Shown here: positions 33,794 to 42,102 of the stretch, in pieces
Layout: every line of letters starts with the position of its first letter
Position numbering within the stretch: the stretch's first letter is position 1
Origin: an uncultured Anaerolineae bacterium
GTDB taxonomy: Bacteria; Chloroflexota; Anaerolineae; Promineifilales; Promineifilaceae
Assembly: GCA_905479495.1 (NCBI GenBank)
Contig: CAJQMR010000011.1
Coordinates: 62,001-126,000 of the forward strand
DNA: 64,000 bases
Reading direction: 5' to 3'
Notes under the pieces: generated by a model
What the model was told of the DNA's origin: nothing
The model's input: the letters and a program-made list of their open reading frames with translations, nothing else
Databases searched by the model: none
Position numbers and translations under genes: made by a program

Positions 33794-35188
33794 TTACTGT
33801 TCGATGATGTCGGCCAGATCGAGTTCTAGCACTTCAAAGGCCGTAGAGGCATCCTGCTCGCCCGTCAAGACAGAGTGAACTGAATTGAAGAAAGCAGCAG
33901 AGACGTCTGAATATCGGGGTGCCGTAGCCGTAGACGGACGGGCGACAGCGTTGACAAACACGTCGTACAGACTGCCAAAGAATGGTGCAGCTTCCAATAC
34001 ATCCGGATCATCGTACAAAGCTTTGATGGTGGGGTTCAAGCTACCTTCAATAGCGCGATACTTTTGTTCGTCGTAGGAGGCCATGAACAGCGCCAATTTA
34101 GCGGCTTCTTCGGGATGTTCGCTGTATTTGGAAACAGCCAACTGCCAGCCACCCAGGGTAGCGGCACCAGAACCCGAGTCGCCGGCCGGTAGCGGAGAAA
34201 CATCAAACAGACCAGCGATGACACTGTCTTCTGCATTACCCAAGGAGTAAGCATAGGGCCAGTTGCGCATGAAGGCAGCGTTGCCAGCTTGCCACATGTT
34301 ACGAGCATCTTCTTCACCAAATGCAGTGACGCCTTCGGGGGATATGGTGCCAACCCAGCCAGCGGCCTGGTCAACAATAGCGGCAGCTTCGGGGTTGTTG
34401 ATGCTGATGGTACCATCGGGTTCAACAATGGAGCCACCGTCGTTGGAGGCGATCCATTCCAAAGCGTCGCAGGTCAGACCTTCATAGGCGTTTCCCTGCC
34501 AGACATAACCCCAGAAGTCTTGATTACCTTCGGCGCGTTCGCCGTCTTGAATGGTCGTAGCCATTTCTTCCAGATCGTCCCAGGTGGCGGGCGGGCCGTC
34601 GTAGCCATATTTTTCCAGCAGGTCGGAACGATAGTAAAGCAAACCAGCATCGGTGAACCACGGGATAGCAATCAGTTTGCCGTCAACAGTGTTGTTTTGG
34701 ACGATGGCATCGAAATGGTCGCCAGCTACGTCAGCGGCGCCGTATTCGTTCAGGTCAACGAAATGCTCAGCCAGGTCACCAGGCCAGATCACGTCAATCT
34801 GGAAGACATCGCCTTCGGGGGATTGTGCTTCAAAGAGTTGCAGGTAGACGCCCAGACGATCTTCAACAAAGTCAGGGGTATCAACTACTTCGACGGTGAT
34901 GCCAGGATTTGCTTCCATGAACCGGTCGGCAACAGCTTGGGTCATTTCTTTTTCCTGACCGACATTGCCACCGAAAATACGCAGGACAATTTCCCCATCT
35001 GCCATATCTTCAGTAGCCATGTCTTCAGTAGCCATGTCTTCAGTATCTGTGCTAGTGTCGGCAGCGGTGTCGCCGCTGTCAGTCTCTTCTGTTGTGTCGG
35101 TCTCGTCACCACCGCCACCACAGGCAGCCAGTACCAGCATGAGAGCTAGCAAAATTGCCAGCAATTTAAAAGATTTTTGGTTCAACAT
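33794..35188 (-). CDS. ABC sugar-binding lipoprotein (MalE type)
   Basis: This 464-residue extracellular solute-binding protein of family 1 (CUT1) has a lipoprotein signal with lipobox LAAC (Cys23), then an acidic linker rich in Thr, Asp and Glu. The linker contains the tandem MATED repeat (MATEDMATEDMA at about residues 52-63). The binding domain starts at EIVLRIFGGNVGQEKEMTQAV and contains YYRSDLLEKYGYDGPPATWDDL, typical of sugar-binding proteins. It captures the sugar outside the cell and delivers it to the two permeases encoded downstream. The operon lacks an ATPase gene, so a shared MsmK/UgpC-like ATPase elsewhere is assumed. No exact ACGGCCGT octamer lies in it. Confidence 0.9.
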   Translation of the reverse strand: MLNQKSFKLLAILLALMLVLAACGGGGDETDTTEETDSGDTAADTSTDTEDMATEDMATEDMADGEIVLRIFGGNVGQEKEMTQAVADRFMEANPGITVEVVDTPDFVEDRLGVYLQLFEAQSPEGDVFQIDVIWPGDLAEHFVDLNEYGAADVAGDHFDAIVQNNTVDGKLIAIPWFTDAGLLYYRSDLLEKYGYDGPPATWDDLEEMATTIQDGERAEGNQDFWGYVWQGNAYEGLTCDALEWIASNDGGSIVEPDGTISINNPEAAAIVDQAAGWVGTISPEGVTAFGEEDARNMWQAGNAAFMRNWPYAYSLGNAEDSVIAGLFDVSPLPAGDSGSGAATLGGWQLAVSKYSEHPEEAAKLALFMASYDEQKYRAIEGSLNPTIKALYDDPDVLEAAPFFGSLYDVFVNAVARPSTATAPRYSDVSAAFFNSVHSVLTGEQDASTAFEVLELDLADIIEQ

Positions 35189-35344
35189 ATTTCTTGTCCT
35201 CCTCGGATGTTGTGTTTAAACCAATGTAAAAAACAATTTAACGTATCTTGCTATTTTTTTTAATCTTGCTATAGACGTTCCTCCTTATTTAATCGTTTTT
35301 CCAGTTTTTCATTGAATAAATCTCGATGATAGCGAATAAATATT

Positions 35345-36361
35345 TCAAGAATATTTGGCTTTTGCCGTTGTTCTTCGTTGAATGAGTTCGGTTGGCAAGA
35401 TGATTTTTTGGGGTTGGGCGGCCGGATTGTTGATTTCTTCTAAAAGCAGCTTGGCACCACGCTGGCCCGATTGAAATAACTCCTGTCGTATGGTTGTTAA
35501 GTGAAGATATTCGGTGATCTCAATATCATCATAGCCGATGACAGAAACATCATCTGGTACAGCAATGCCCAGTTCTTCAGCTGCCCTCAGAACGCCAAAG
35601 GCTTGTGTGTCTGAGTAAGCGAAAATAGCGGTGGGCGGATCAGGTAAGGTAAGCAGATCGCGAGCCAATTTTTTGGCGGCACGACGAGAAAGTTCACCCT
35701 GGCGATGATATTCCGGATGGAATGGAATATCAGCCTCTGCCAATGCTTTTCGGTATCCGTTATAACGGTCGATGACTGGCTGAAAATTAAAAGGGTTTTC
35801 GTGCATGTGATCGCTCAGGTAAGCAATTTTGCGGTGCCCAAGGTCAATGAGATGTTTGGTTGCTTTGTAACCACCGGCAAAATCATCAATGATAATGTGA
35901 CTCAGGCGAGGATGGGTGGCATCAACAAGTACCGTGGGAATGCCAGCATTGATGAAGCTGTCGGCCGTATGATCTGTGGGCGCTAAGGACATGATGAGCA
36001 AGCCATCAACCCGATCATTACGGGCAAGTTCCCGAAAATAATGGTCTCGTCTGGCGGTGGTTTCTACATTGTACAGCACAAAATCATATTCGCTTTCGGC
36101 AAGAACCTTATCAAGACCACGGAACCGTTCGACATAGGATGCTCGGACGAAAAATGGTGCGATGACGGCCACCGTCATTGTTTTGCCAAGGGACAGGCGG
36201 CGGGCAATGGGGCTGGGTGTAAACTCTAGCTCTTCAATTGCGGCTAAAACCTTCAGTCGCGTCGTTTCTCGAACGGCAGGATTACGATTGAGTACCCGGG
36301 AAACTGTCCCGACACCAACTCCTGCTTTTTTAGCGACGTCCCTGATGGTAATGCTGGCCAT
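35345..36361 (-). CDS. LacI-family transcriptional regulator
   Basis: This 338-residue regulator has the LacI helix-turn-helix and hinge at its N-terminus (TIRDVAKKAGVGVGTVSRVLN, then LEFTPSPIARRLSLGKT), followed by a periplasmic-binding-protein-like sugar-sensing domain (GLLIMSLAPTDHTADSF, IPTVLVDATH, IAYLSDHM). It sits directly upstream of the MalE-MalF-MalG genes on the same strand and probably controls them and itself in response to the imported sugar or its product. A perfect LacI-type operator lies 95 bases upstream of its start (36456-36469). The ATG at 36361 is fixed by the conserved ASITIRDVAK start. One degenerate octamer (TCGGCCGT) is in the frame. Confidence 0.9.
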   Translation of the reverse strand: MASITIRDVAKKAGVGVGTVSRVLNRNPAVRETTRLKVLAAIEELEFTPSPIARRLSLGKTMTVAVIAPFFVRASYVERFRGLDKVLAESEYDFVLYNVETTARRDHYFRELARNDRVDGLLIMSLAPTDHTADSFINAGIPTVLVDATHPRLSHIIIDDFAGGYKATKHLIDLGHRKIAYLSDHMHENPFNFQPVIDRYNGYRKALAEADIPFHPEYHRQGELSRRAAKKLARDLLTLPDPPTAIFAYSDTQAFGVLRAAEELGIAVPDDVSVIGYDDIEITEYLHLTTIRQELFQSGQRGAKLLLEEINNPAAQPQKIILPTELIQRRTTAKAKYS

Positions 36362-36455
36362 CAGACTTCCTTTGCTTAAGGTTTAAGAATGTATTTTGTA
36401 TTGAGGATTGTTACTAAAATGATTTGAAGCCCTTCTTCCTACTGATATGGAACTT

Positions 36456-36469
36456 TGGAACCGGTTCCA
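36456..36469. promoter_or_regulatory. LacI-type operator palindrome
   Basis: TGGAACCGGTTCCA is a perfect 14-bp palindrome with the central CG of LacI/GalR-family operators. It lies 95 bases upstream of the LacI-family start, in the region where the regulator's promoter should be. Autoregulation is the simplest reading. Confidence 0.75.
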
Positions 36470-36793
36470 TAGAGCCTAATATACAATAGGGACGAATTGA
36501 TGTCAAGGTTTTTGGGCAATTTGTCCAAATTTTGTGTGGCATATAATAGTCATAGCGCAATTTTAGGTGTTTGGCAATATGGATCTTATGTTTGAGGTGT
36601 TTTGGTCGTGGGCTTGTTCCCTGACCCTAACAATCATTCCTACCGATTTGCCACTGGATAGTTTGGCAGCAGACGGTTGGCAGCTGGCACTCAAAACGCC
36701 CGGCCTCGCGGCGGCGACCGCCAGCCCCTCACCTTGCCAGACAGCGAAGGTGTGGTTTTCAAGCGCCAGGTGCAGCAATAAATCCCTCATTAT

Positions 36794-36840
36794 CCCGGAA
36801 ACTGCTCAAATCAGTAAGGTGCTGGAAAACAGTTTCCGGG
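36794..36840. repeat. Inverted repeat with 11-bp arms
   Basis: CCCGGAAACTG (36794-36804) and CAGTTTCCGGG (36830-36840) are perfect inverted copies. It lies about 30 bases past the stop of the PLD-like gene on the minus strand and could be its 3' stem, though no U-tract follows. Confidence 0.6.
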
Positions 36841-36871
36841 AAAATCGATCGCATTCACAATTCAAAAAGGA

Positions 36872-39283
36872 TTACGGCAGCGTGCCCGGATTGGGAAAGG
36901 CCCATTCCCGAAAATCGGCAGAACAATCGTCGGTGTCGCGGTTGTAAGGAAAGCGTTCCAGGCTGGTGTTGAGCGTGGTGACGGTGGCACAAGCGACCAC
37001 GCCAGGATAGCTGCCGGTGCCGTAGGTGACCACATCCACTACCTGATTGCTGGGATTGCGCAAAATGACTTCATCGCCATTGTTGCCCAGCTGCAAAAAG
37101 GTTGCCGGGTCACCCCAATTGGGATCGTCTATGAGGTTGGGAACGGCCGCATCCGTGGCCAAAATCTCAAAATCTGGTTTGAAGTTATGGGCGATGGAGA
37201 ATTCCGTGGCAGCCGTTGCCACCACGAGGGTGCCGCCTGGGGCAATGGTGGTGCCCGGCGGAAAACGCCGCACATCTTCAAAGTCGCTGGGATTCACGGC
37301 ATCTCCCAAACTGTAATTACTCAGATCAATGGCCGCGCCCGTGGGGTTCACCAGTTCGATGAATTCGCGGGCTTCGGAGTCTGTGGGGTCGTACAGCACT
37401 TCGCTGATGAGGACGTAGGTAGCTGGCCCGATGTAATTGTTTAGCAAGATGGGCAGGTAGATGGTTGCCCCCCAATCCCGCTGGAACATGTCTGCCAGGT
37501 AGGCGTAAGCGGCGTTGGATTGTACTTGCAGCGCCAGCTCCCGATTGCCTTTGCTGGATTGCTCACTGCCGTTGAGGCTGCCCACGTGCAGGTAGCCTTG
37601 TCCGTTAATTTGCACCAGCACCATTTTGTTGTGAATGCCCAATCCGGCCGGATTGCCGGTTTTGCAGGCCAGTTCAAGTGATTCGGCTTTGGCGATGCCG
37701 TTGACGTAGGCGCAGGTGGCCGTGTTGCTGGTGGCGTCGCCATCGTCAAACAGGCTGTCCAGCAGGATTTGCACGGAGGCACCCCGGCGGGCGGCAGCGA
37801 TGTACGCTTCGACGCGCGGGCTGGGGTCGTCGGTCGGATTTGAGGAGGATGCGCCCCAATACGGGCGTTCATCCAATTGCTCCACCAATACCACATCCCC
37901 AGACCCGGCTTGCCCCACCAATCCCAGCAGCGAATCGGTGTCGCGCAGGCTGTTTTCTGGTGAGTGGACCAGTTCGTACCCAAAATTGCCGCTGAAAACG
38001 GCCGCATTCGGAAACCGCACGGTATAAGTGATGCCGCCTGTTTCTAAATTGGGCATAAAGCCAACCGGAGGCCCTCCGATGAAAGTGGTTCCGGTGATGT
38101 CTACGTGATTGGTTGGGTCAAAATCGACATCGAACAGGCTTTGGACATGGGCCACCACGCCAGGTGCATCGGTGACCAGAACCACACCGCGCCGTCCCCA
38201 GGTCCCGTCCGCTTTGTTATCATTGGGCAGGGAATTGGGACTGAGGTTTTCGCTGCTGATGATGACCTGCTGGCCATCGATGAGGATAAATTTGGCATGG
38301 AGGAAACGATAGCGGTCATTGATGTCATTGGCGTCGTCGCTGATCATGAACCAGCATTCGCCGCCAGCGGCTTCGATTTGTTGGCAGATATATTTCTCTT
38401 GGTCGGGCACACCGCCAATGGGGGCGCCTTCCAGCAAAATGGTCACAGCCACACCCCGGTTCAGGGCAGCAATCAGGTCGTTGGCGATGGCCACGTTTTC
38501 AAATGTCAGGCTCTCGATGGCGATGCTGGTTTGGGCGGCGTCCAGGTGTAGCTTGAGGGTTTCGTAGGCGTTGTCTGGGGCAATGGCGACGGTAAGCGTG
38601 CCGGATTGAGTAAACTTGGCGGTTTGGAAATAGGTGTCCAGATCCCAACCGGGGTAGAGGACTTTACGGCCGTTTATCACATCTCCCGCACTTTGCGCCC
38701 AATCGGCTGCCGTGTCTGTGTCTGGCACGGGCAGCCCGCTGCTTTGGTTGCGCATCCGGTACAGAATTTGCCCTTCGGCCCCAAAAACCGAGCTGACGGT
38801 GTAAGGATTTACGGCCGTTCCGCTCCAGCCCGTGATGGTAGTGCTGCCTCCTTCATAAACAAGTGCATCTACAACCGTGCCTACATCATCAGAAAGAATA
38901 ACTTCATCCCCTGTGTTGCTGAAACCAGGCCAGGTACCATCGGGTACATAATCAGGGGCAAAGCCAAACTGACGGGTGAAGCTGGCGGTGTCGTTCGCCA
39001 GCCAGATTGTTTCTCCCGCTGCCAGCGTGACGCCACCAGGAATGGTGGCAAAGCTGGTGTCTTCATCGTCGTTGAGCCGCCAGTTGCTGATGTCAACGGC
39101 CGTTCCCGACACATTGATCAAACGAACTGCCTCATCAGCATCAAGATTCTCAAAGCCGTCGTACAAAACGGCGTCAATAAGCACGGAATTGCTGATAGCA
39201 CTGGAGCGAGGAGCCAGGGTGGCCCAGAGAATAAGCAGGGGGAAAACGGCCGTAGCCAAAAGGTACACAACTCTTTTTGTCAT
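36872..39283 (-). CDS. Secreted phospholipase D-like protein with lamin-tail domains
   Basis: This protein is about 803 residues long. A signal peptide (KRVVYLLATAVFPLLILWATLA) is followed by a lamin-tail domain (about 30-150). Two PLD-fold halves come next, then a second lamin-tail domain (about 640-790). The first HKD motif, HAKFILIDGQ (near 329), is intact. The second, HNKMVLVQINGQ (near 549), has Gln where Asp is expected, although the following GSLNGSE is kept. Activity is therefore uncertain. Lamin-tail domains often accompany extracellular nucleases and phosphodiesterases. An IYLPILL motif separates the PLD and last lamin-tail domains. The ATG at 39283 has AGGAGGG ahead and opens with the signal; a start 25 residues earlier is rejected. 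Confidence 0.82.
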   Translation of the reverse strand: MTKRVVYLLATAVFPLLILWATLAPRSSAISNSVLIDAVLYDGFENLDADEAVRLINVSGTAVDISNWRLNDDEDTSFATIPGGVTLAAGETIWLANDTASFTRQFGFAPDYVPDGTWPGFSNTGDEVILSDDVGTVVDALVYEGGSTTITGWSGTAVNPYTVSSVFGAEGQILYRMRNQSSGLPVPDTDTAADWAQSAGDVINGRKVLYPGWDLDTYFQTAKFTQSGTLTVAIAPDNAYETLKLHLDAAQTSIAIESLTFENVAIANDLIAALNRGVAVTILLEGAPIGGVPDQEKYICQQIEAAGGECWFMISDDANDINDRYRFLHAKFILIDGQQVIISSENLSPNSLPNDNKADGTWGRRGVVLVTDAPGVVAHVQSLFDVDFDPTNHVDITGTTFIGGPPVGFMPNLETGGITYTVRFPNAAVFSGNFGYELVHSPENSLRDTDSLLGLVGQAGSGDVVLVEQLDERPYWGASSSNPTDDPSPRVEAYIAAARRGASVQILLDSLFDDGDATSNTATCAYVNGIAKAESLELACKTGNPAGLGIHNKMVLVQINGQGYLHVGSLNGSEQSSKGNRELALQVQSNAAYAYLADMFQRDWGATIYLPILLNNYIGPATYVLISEVLYDPTDSEAREFIELVNPTGAAIDLSNYSLGDAVNPSDFEDVRRFPPGTTIAPGGTLVVATAATEFSIAHNFKPDFEILATDAAVPNLIDDPNWGDPATFLQLGNNGDEVILRNPSNQVVDVVTYGTGSYPGVVACATVTTLNTSLERFPYNRDTDDCSADFREWAFPNPGTLP

Positions 39284-39428
39284 CACATCCCTCCTAATGG
39301 ATGTTGGCTGAGTGCAGACGCACTCGAAAGTATGAATTTGTGTAAATATTTGGGGCACGAGATGCCCGTTGCCTGAAGTTTACCCAGGGCTTCATGGGGG
39401 CGCAAAAATCAATAATCCTTTTGTGGAC

Positions 39429-39457
39429 TTGACAGTCTAGACTTGTTAGTCTAATAT
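39429..39457 (+). promoter_or_regulatory. Sigma70 promoter of the TetR gene with embedded operator
   Basis: TTGACA (39429-39434) and TAATAT (39452-39457) are separated by exactly 17 bases. The spacer contains the inverted repeat TAGACT-tgtt-AGTCTA (39438-39453) and the overlapping perfect palindrome AGTCTAGACT (39434-39443). A regulator bound there would block RNA polymerase, as expected for TetR autoregulation. Confidence 0.75.
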
Positions 39458-39494
39458 TCTGGTATGGACAATTTGGATTAAAAAAGGCGGGTGC

Positions 39495-40106
39495 ATGAGT
39501 TTTACGAAGTCCTTTGAACACAAGCAAAAATTATTAGATGCAGCCTTGGCAGAATTTAATACCTACGGTTACGAGCTGGCGTCAATTAATCGCATTTTAG
39601 ACAAAGCCGGTATGAGCAAAGGGCAGTTTTATTACCATTTTAAAAACAAGGAAGGTCTGTATTTTGCGCTGATGGAACTGGGAATTGAAAAAAAGCTGGC
39701 ATATTTTGCCAACCACAATCTCCTGGTGGATGCGTCAACAGATATTTTTAACTTGTTCAAAACGCAAATTCAGTATGGCCTGGCCTTTGCCACGGAATAT
39801 CCAGAAATTTATCAGTTAAGTCAGGCTTTTTTGCGTGAAAAGGGCACCCCCATCTATGAAAAAGCGATGGCTCGGTACAACTTTCAGGACAATGAAGTGA
39901 TAGGGCAGCTGATTGAGGCGGCATATGCGCGTGGTGAATTTCGGGAGGATTTTCCGCTGGCGTTTATTAAGCAGATGATTGGCTATATGTTTAACCAGGT
40001 GGCTGATTTTGCCAATCTAGATGATCCGGTGGAGATGGAACAGAACTTGAATTATATGATTGATTTTATGCGCAATGGGTTGGCGAAGAATGTGGTGAGC
40101 GGCTAG
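39495..40106 (+). CDS. TetR-family transcriptional regulator
   Basis: This 203-residue protein has the TetR DNA-binding region at residues 10-55 (LLDAALAEFNTYGYELASIN, then KAGMSKGQFYYHFKNKEGLY). The C-terminal helical domain should bind a ligand. It is followed at once by an ABC-2 exporter operon on the same strand and is almost certainly its repressor. The promoter at 39429-39457 carries an inverted repeat suited to a TetR dimer. An AAGGCGGG ribosome site precedes the ATG at 39495. The ligand is unknown, likely a drug-like or lipophilic compound exported by the ABC proteins. Confidence 0.88.
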   Translation: MSFTKSFEHKQKLLDAALAEFNTYGYELASINRILDKAGMSKGQFYYHFKNKEGLYFALMELGIEKKLAYFANHNLLVDASTDIFNLFKTQIQYGLAFATEYPEIYQLSQAFLREKGTPIYEKAMARYNFQDNEVIGQLIEAAYARGEFREDFPLAFIKQMIGYMFNQVADFANLDDPVEMEQNLNYMIDFMRNGLAKNVVSG

Positions 40107-40112
40107 TGACTG

Positions 40113-40150
40113 GTGGCTGGTGGTTAGTGTGATAACTAGCCACAAGCCAC
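40113..40150. repeat. Inverted repeat between TetR and ABC ATPase genes
   Basis: GTGGCTGGTGGTTAGT (40113-40128) pairs imperfectly with ACTAGCCACAAGCCAC (40135-40150). Similar GGTGGTTAGTGGCTGG wording occurs near 50897-50915, which suggests a shared intergenic repeat family. Confidence 0.55.
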
Positions 40151-40186
40151 GATTTACTATCAACTTTTCTTTTTTAAGGAGTGGCG

Positions 40187-41047
40187 ATGAATAATTTGGC
40201 GATTGAGGCAGATAGCTTAACGTATCAATATGGGGAGCTAACGGCCGTTGATCATATCAACTTTCAGGTAGCCGAGGGTGAAATTTTGGGTTTCCTGGGA
40301 CCAAACGGTGCGGGTAAATCTACCACTGTTAAGATGCTAACGGGGCAATTGCTGCCCAAAACAGGCAAAGCGACTTTACTTGGATTGGATATTGCAAAAA
40401 AGACCAAGCAAGTCCAGGCCCAAATTGGGGTCTGTTTTGAAAACACCAATCTGTATGAGCAGATGAGTGCCCTGGATAACCTGAAGCTGTTTGCCAGCCT
40501 TTATGGCAGCAATGCCGATGCCGAAGCGCTATTGACGCGCGTTGGGCTAGACGGGCGCGGCAAGGACAAGGTGCAAACCTATTCCAAAGGAATGAAGCAG
40601 CGCCTCATGGTGGCCCGTGCGCTCATTAACCAGCCGCGCATCCTCTTTTTAGATGAGCCAACGGATGGATTGGACCCGGTTTCCTCAGAGACGATTCGCA
40701 ACATCATTAAAGAGGAGCAGGCGCGGGGCACGACGGTTTTCCTGACGACGCACGACATGCTGGAGGCGGATAAATTGTCTGACCGGGTGGCGTTTATCAA
40801 CCAGGGCAAGATTGTGGCTCTGGACACACCACATAAGCTGAAGCAGCAGTATGGCAAGCGGGCGATTATGGCGGAAGTAGAATTGGCGGACGGCCGTTTA
40901 GAAACCCGCGAAATTACTCTGGACGAAGCCAACACGGGGACGGCCGTTGCTGACCTGTTTGCCAACGAAAAAGTGGTCACCCTGCACAGTGAAGAGGCGA
41001 CCTTGGAAGATATTTTCATCCAAATTACTGGACGGAGCTTGGTATGA
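40187..41047 (+). CDS. ABC transporter ATP-binding protein (exporter)
   Basis: This 286-residue ATPase has Walker A GPNGAGKST (38-46), signature YSKGMKQRL (the usual SGG replaced by SKG, as in many DrrA/NatA-like exporters), Walker B ILFLDEPTDGLDP and the switch His in TTHDM. It energises the two ABC-2 permeases encoded next. GTG at 40181 is an alternative, but TAAGGAG at 40175-40181 fits the ATG at 40187. The stop overlaps the next start as ATGA at 41044-41047. Two in-frame octamers produce D-G-R and T-A-V segments in the C-terminal region. Confidence 0.88.
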   Translation: MNNLAIEADSLTYQYGELTAVDHINFQVAEGEILGFLGPNGAGKSTTVKMLTGQLLPKTGKATLLGLDIAKKTKQVQAQIGVCFENTNLYEQMSALDNLKLFASLYGSNADAEALLTRVGLDGRGKDKVQTYSKGMKQRLMVARALINQPRILFLDEPTDGLDPVSSETIRNIIKEEQARGTTVFLTTHDMLEADKLSDRVAFINQGKIVALDTPHKLKQQYGKRAIMAEVELADGRLETREITLDEANTGTAVADLFANEKVVTLHSEEATLEDIFIQITGRSLV

Positions 41048-42102
41048 ACGGCCGTATCATTCGTGCTTTGATTCAAAAAGATATTAAGGTCTTTTTTAGC
41101 AACCAATTTTTTGCCCTGATTACAGGTCTGGCGCTAGTGGCCTACGCAGGCATCTACTTTGCCATGCCGTCTACCGTAGACGAAACGATAGAGATGGCCA
41201 TCTTTGCCCCTGCGTTGCCCCAGCAATTTGCTGATTCCATGGGAGATGAAGGGGTAGTGCTGAAAAATATGGAGTCGAAGGCGGCGCTGGAAACGGCCGT
41301 TACCGACAACGAGTATGCCGTCGGTGTGATCATTCCAGAATCGCTTAATCAAGCCTTGGCCAGTGGCGAACAAGGGAAAATCGAACTTTACTTTAGCCCC
41401 GAATTCCCCGAAGAGCTCAAAGAAGTGTACGTCATCTTCTTTGAAGAAATTGGCTATAACCTGAGTGGGCAGAGGCTCAACATTGAGGTGAATGAAGAGA
41501 TTTTGGGCGTTGATCGGGCTGGGAACCAGATTCCCCAGCGGGAAAAGATGCTGCCGCTTTTTGCCGTGCTCATCCTCACTATGGAGACGCTGGGGTTAGC
41601 CAGCCTCATCAGTGGCGAAATTGAAGCAGGCACGCTGCAAGCCTTGCTCATCACCCCCATGCGCATGGAAGGGCTGTTTGTAGCCAAAGGCACGGTTGGC
41701 GTTGGTTTGGCCTTTTTCCAGGCTGTGGTGCTCATGGCTGTGACGGGTGGTTTAAGTCAGCAGCCGCTGCTCATCATTGTGGCGCTGCTGCTAGGATCGC
41801 TGCTGGTCACCGGGCTGGGCTTTTTGCTAGCTTCCGTCGCAACCGACCTCATGTCGGTGATGTCCTGGGGCGTGCCTATTATCTTGCTGTTAAGCCTGCC
41901 TGCGATTAGCTTGCTGCTGCCCGGTCTGACCACCAATTGGGTAAAAGTGCTTCCTTCCTATTATTTGATTGATACGGTGTACCAGGCGGTTAACTTTAAC
42001 CTGGGCTGGGCAGATGCGGGATCAAATTTGCTAATTTTGGCGGCCTTTGCTCTGGTCTTTATGGGGATGGGAATTGTGGTATTGCGGAGGAAATTCCAAT
42101 GA
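41044..42102 (+). CDS. ABC-2 type permease
   Basis: This 352-residue membrane protein has one N-terminal helix (FFALITGLALVAYAGIYFAM), a large extracellular region (about 45-180), and five C-terminal helices after the MLPLFAVLILTMETLGLASL segment. LISGEIEAGTLQALLITPM is the typical amphipathic coupling region of ABC-2 exporters (E-x-G-T). It is coupled to the ATPase gene upstream and to the second permease downstream by four-base overlaps at both ends. The two permeases presumably form a heterodimeric exporter. Confidence 0.85.
   Translation: MNGRIIRALIQKDIKVFFSNQFFALITGLALVAYAGIYFAMPSTVDETIEMAIFAPALPQQFADSMGDEGVVLKNMESKAALETAVTDNEYAVGVIIPESLNQALASGEQGKIELYFSPEFPEELKEVYVIFFEEIGYNLSGQRLNIEVNEEILGVDRAGNQIPQREKMLPLFAVLILTMETLGLASLISGEIEAGTLQALLITPMRMEGLFVAKGTVGVGLAFFQAVVLMAVTGGLSQQPLLIIVALLLGSLLVTGLGFLLASVATDLMSVMSWGVPIILLLSLPAISLLLPGLTTNWVKVLPSYYLIDTVYQAVNFNLGWADAGSNLLILAAFALVFMGMGIVVLRRKFQ

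Larger units (their letters stand above)
36362..36871. other. Intergenic region between LacI gene and PLD-like gene
   Basis: About 510 bases. It holds the LacI-type operator at 36456-36469 near the regulator and an inverted repeat at 36794-36840. An open frame on each strand exists between 36563 and 36947, but neither has a good ribosome site or recognisable protein signature, so no gene is called. Confidence 0.5.

Noticed and set aside
34289..35149. A 286-codon plus-strand frame opposite the sugar-binding protein gene
   Set aside because: Antisense shadow of a well-supported lipoprotein gene; no ribosome site or family pattern.
36567..36947. A 126-codon plus-strand frame (and an overlapping minus-strand frame 36563-36790) after the LacI gene
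   Set aside because: No good ribosome site, no recognisable protein pattern, and the end runs into the opposite strand of the PLD-like gene across an inverted repeat.
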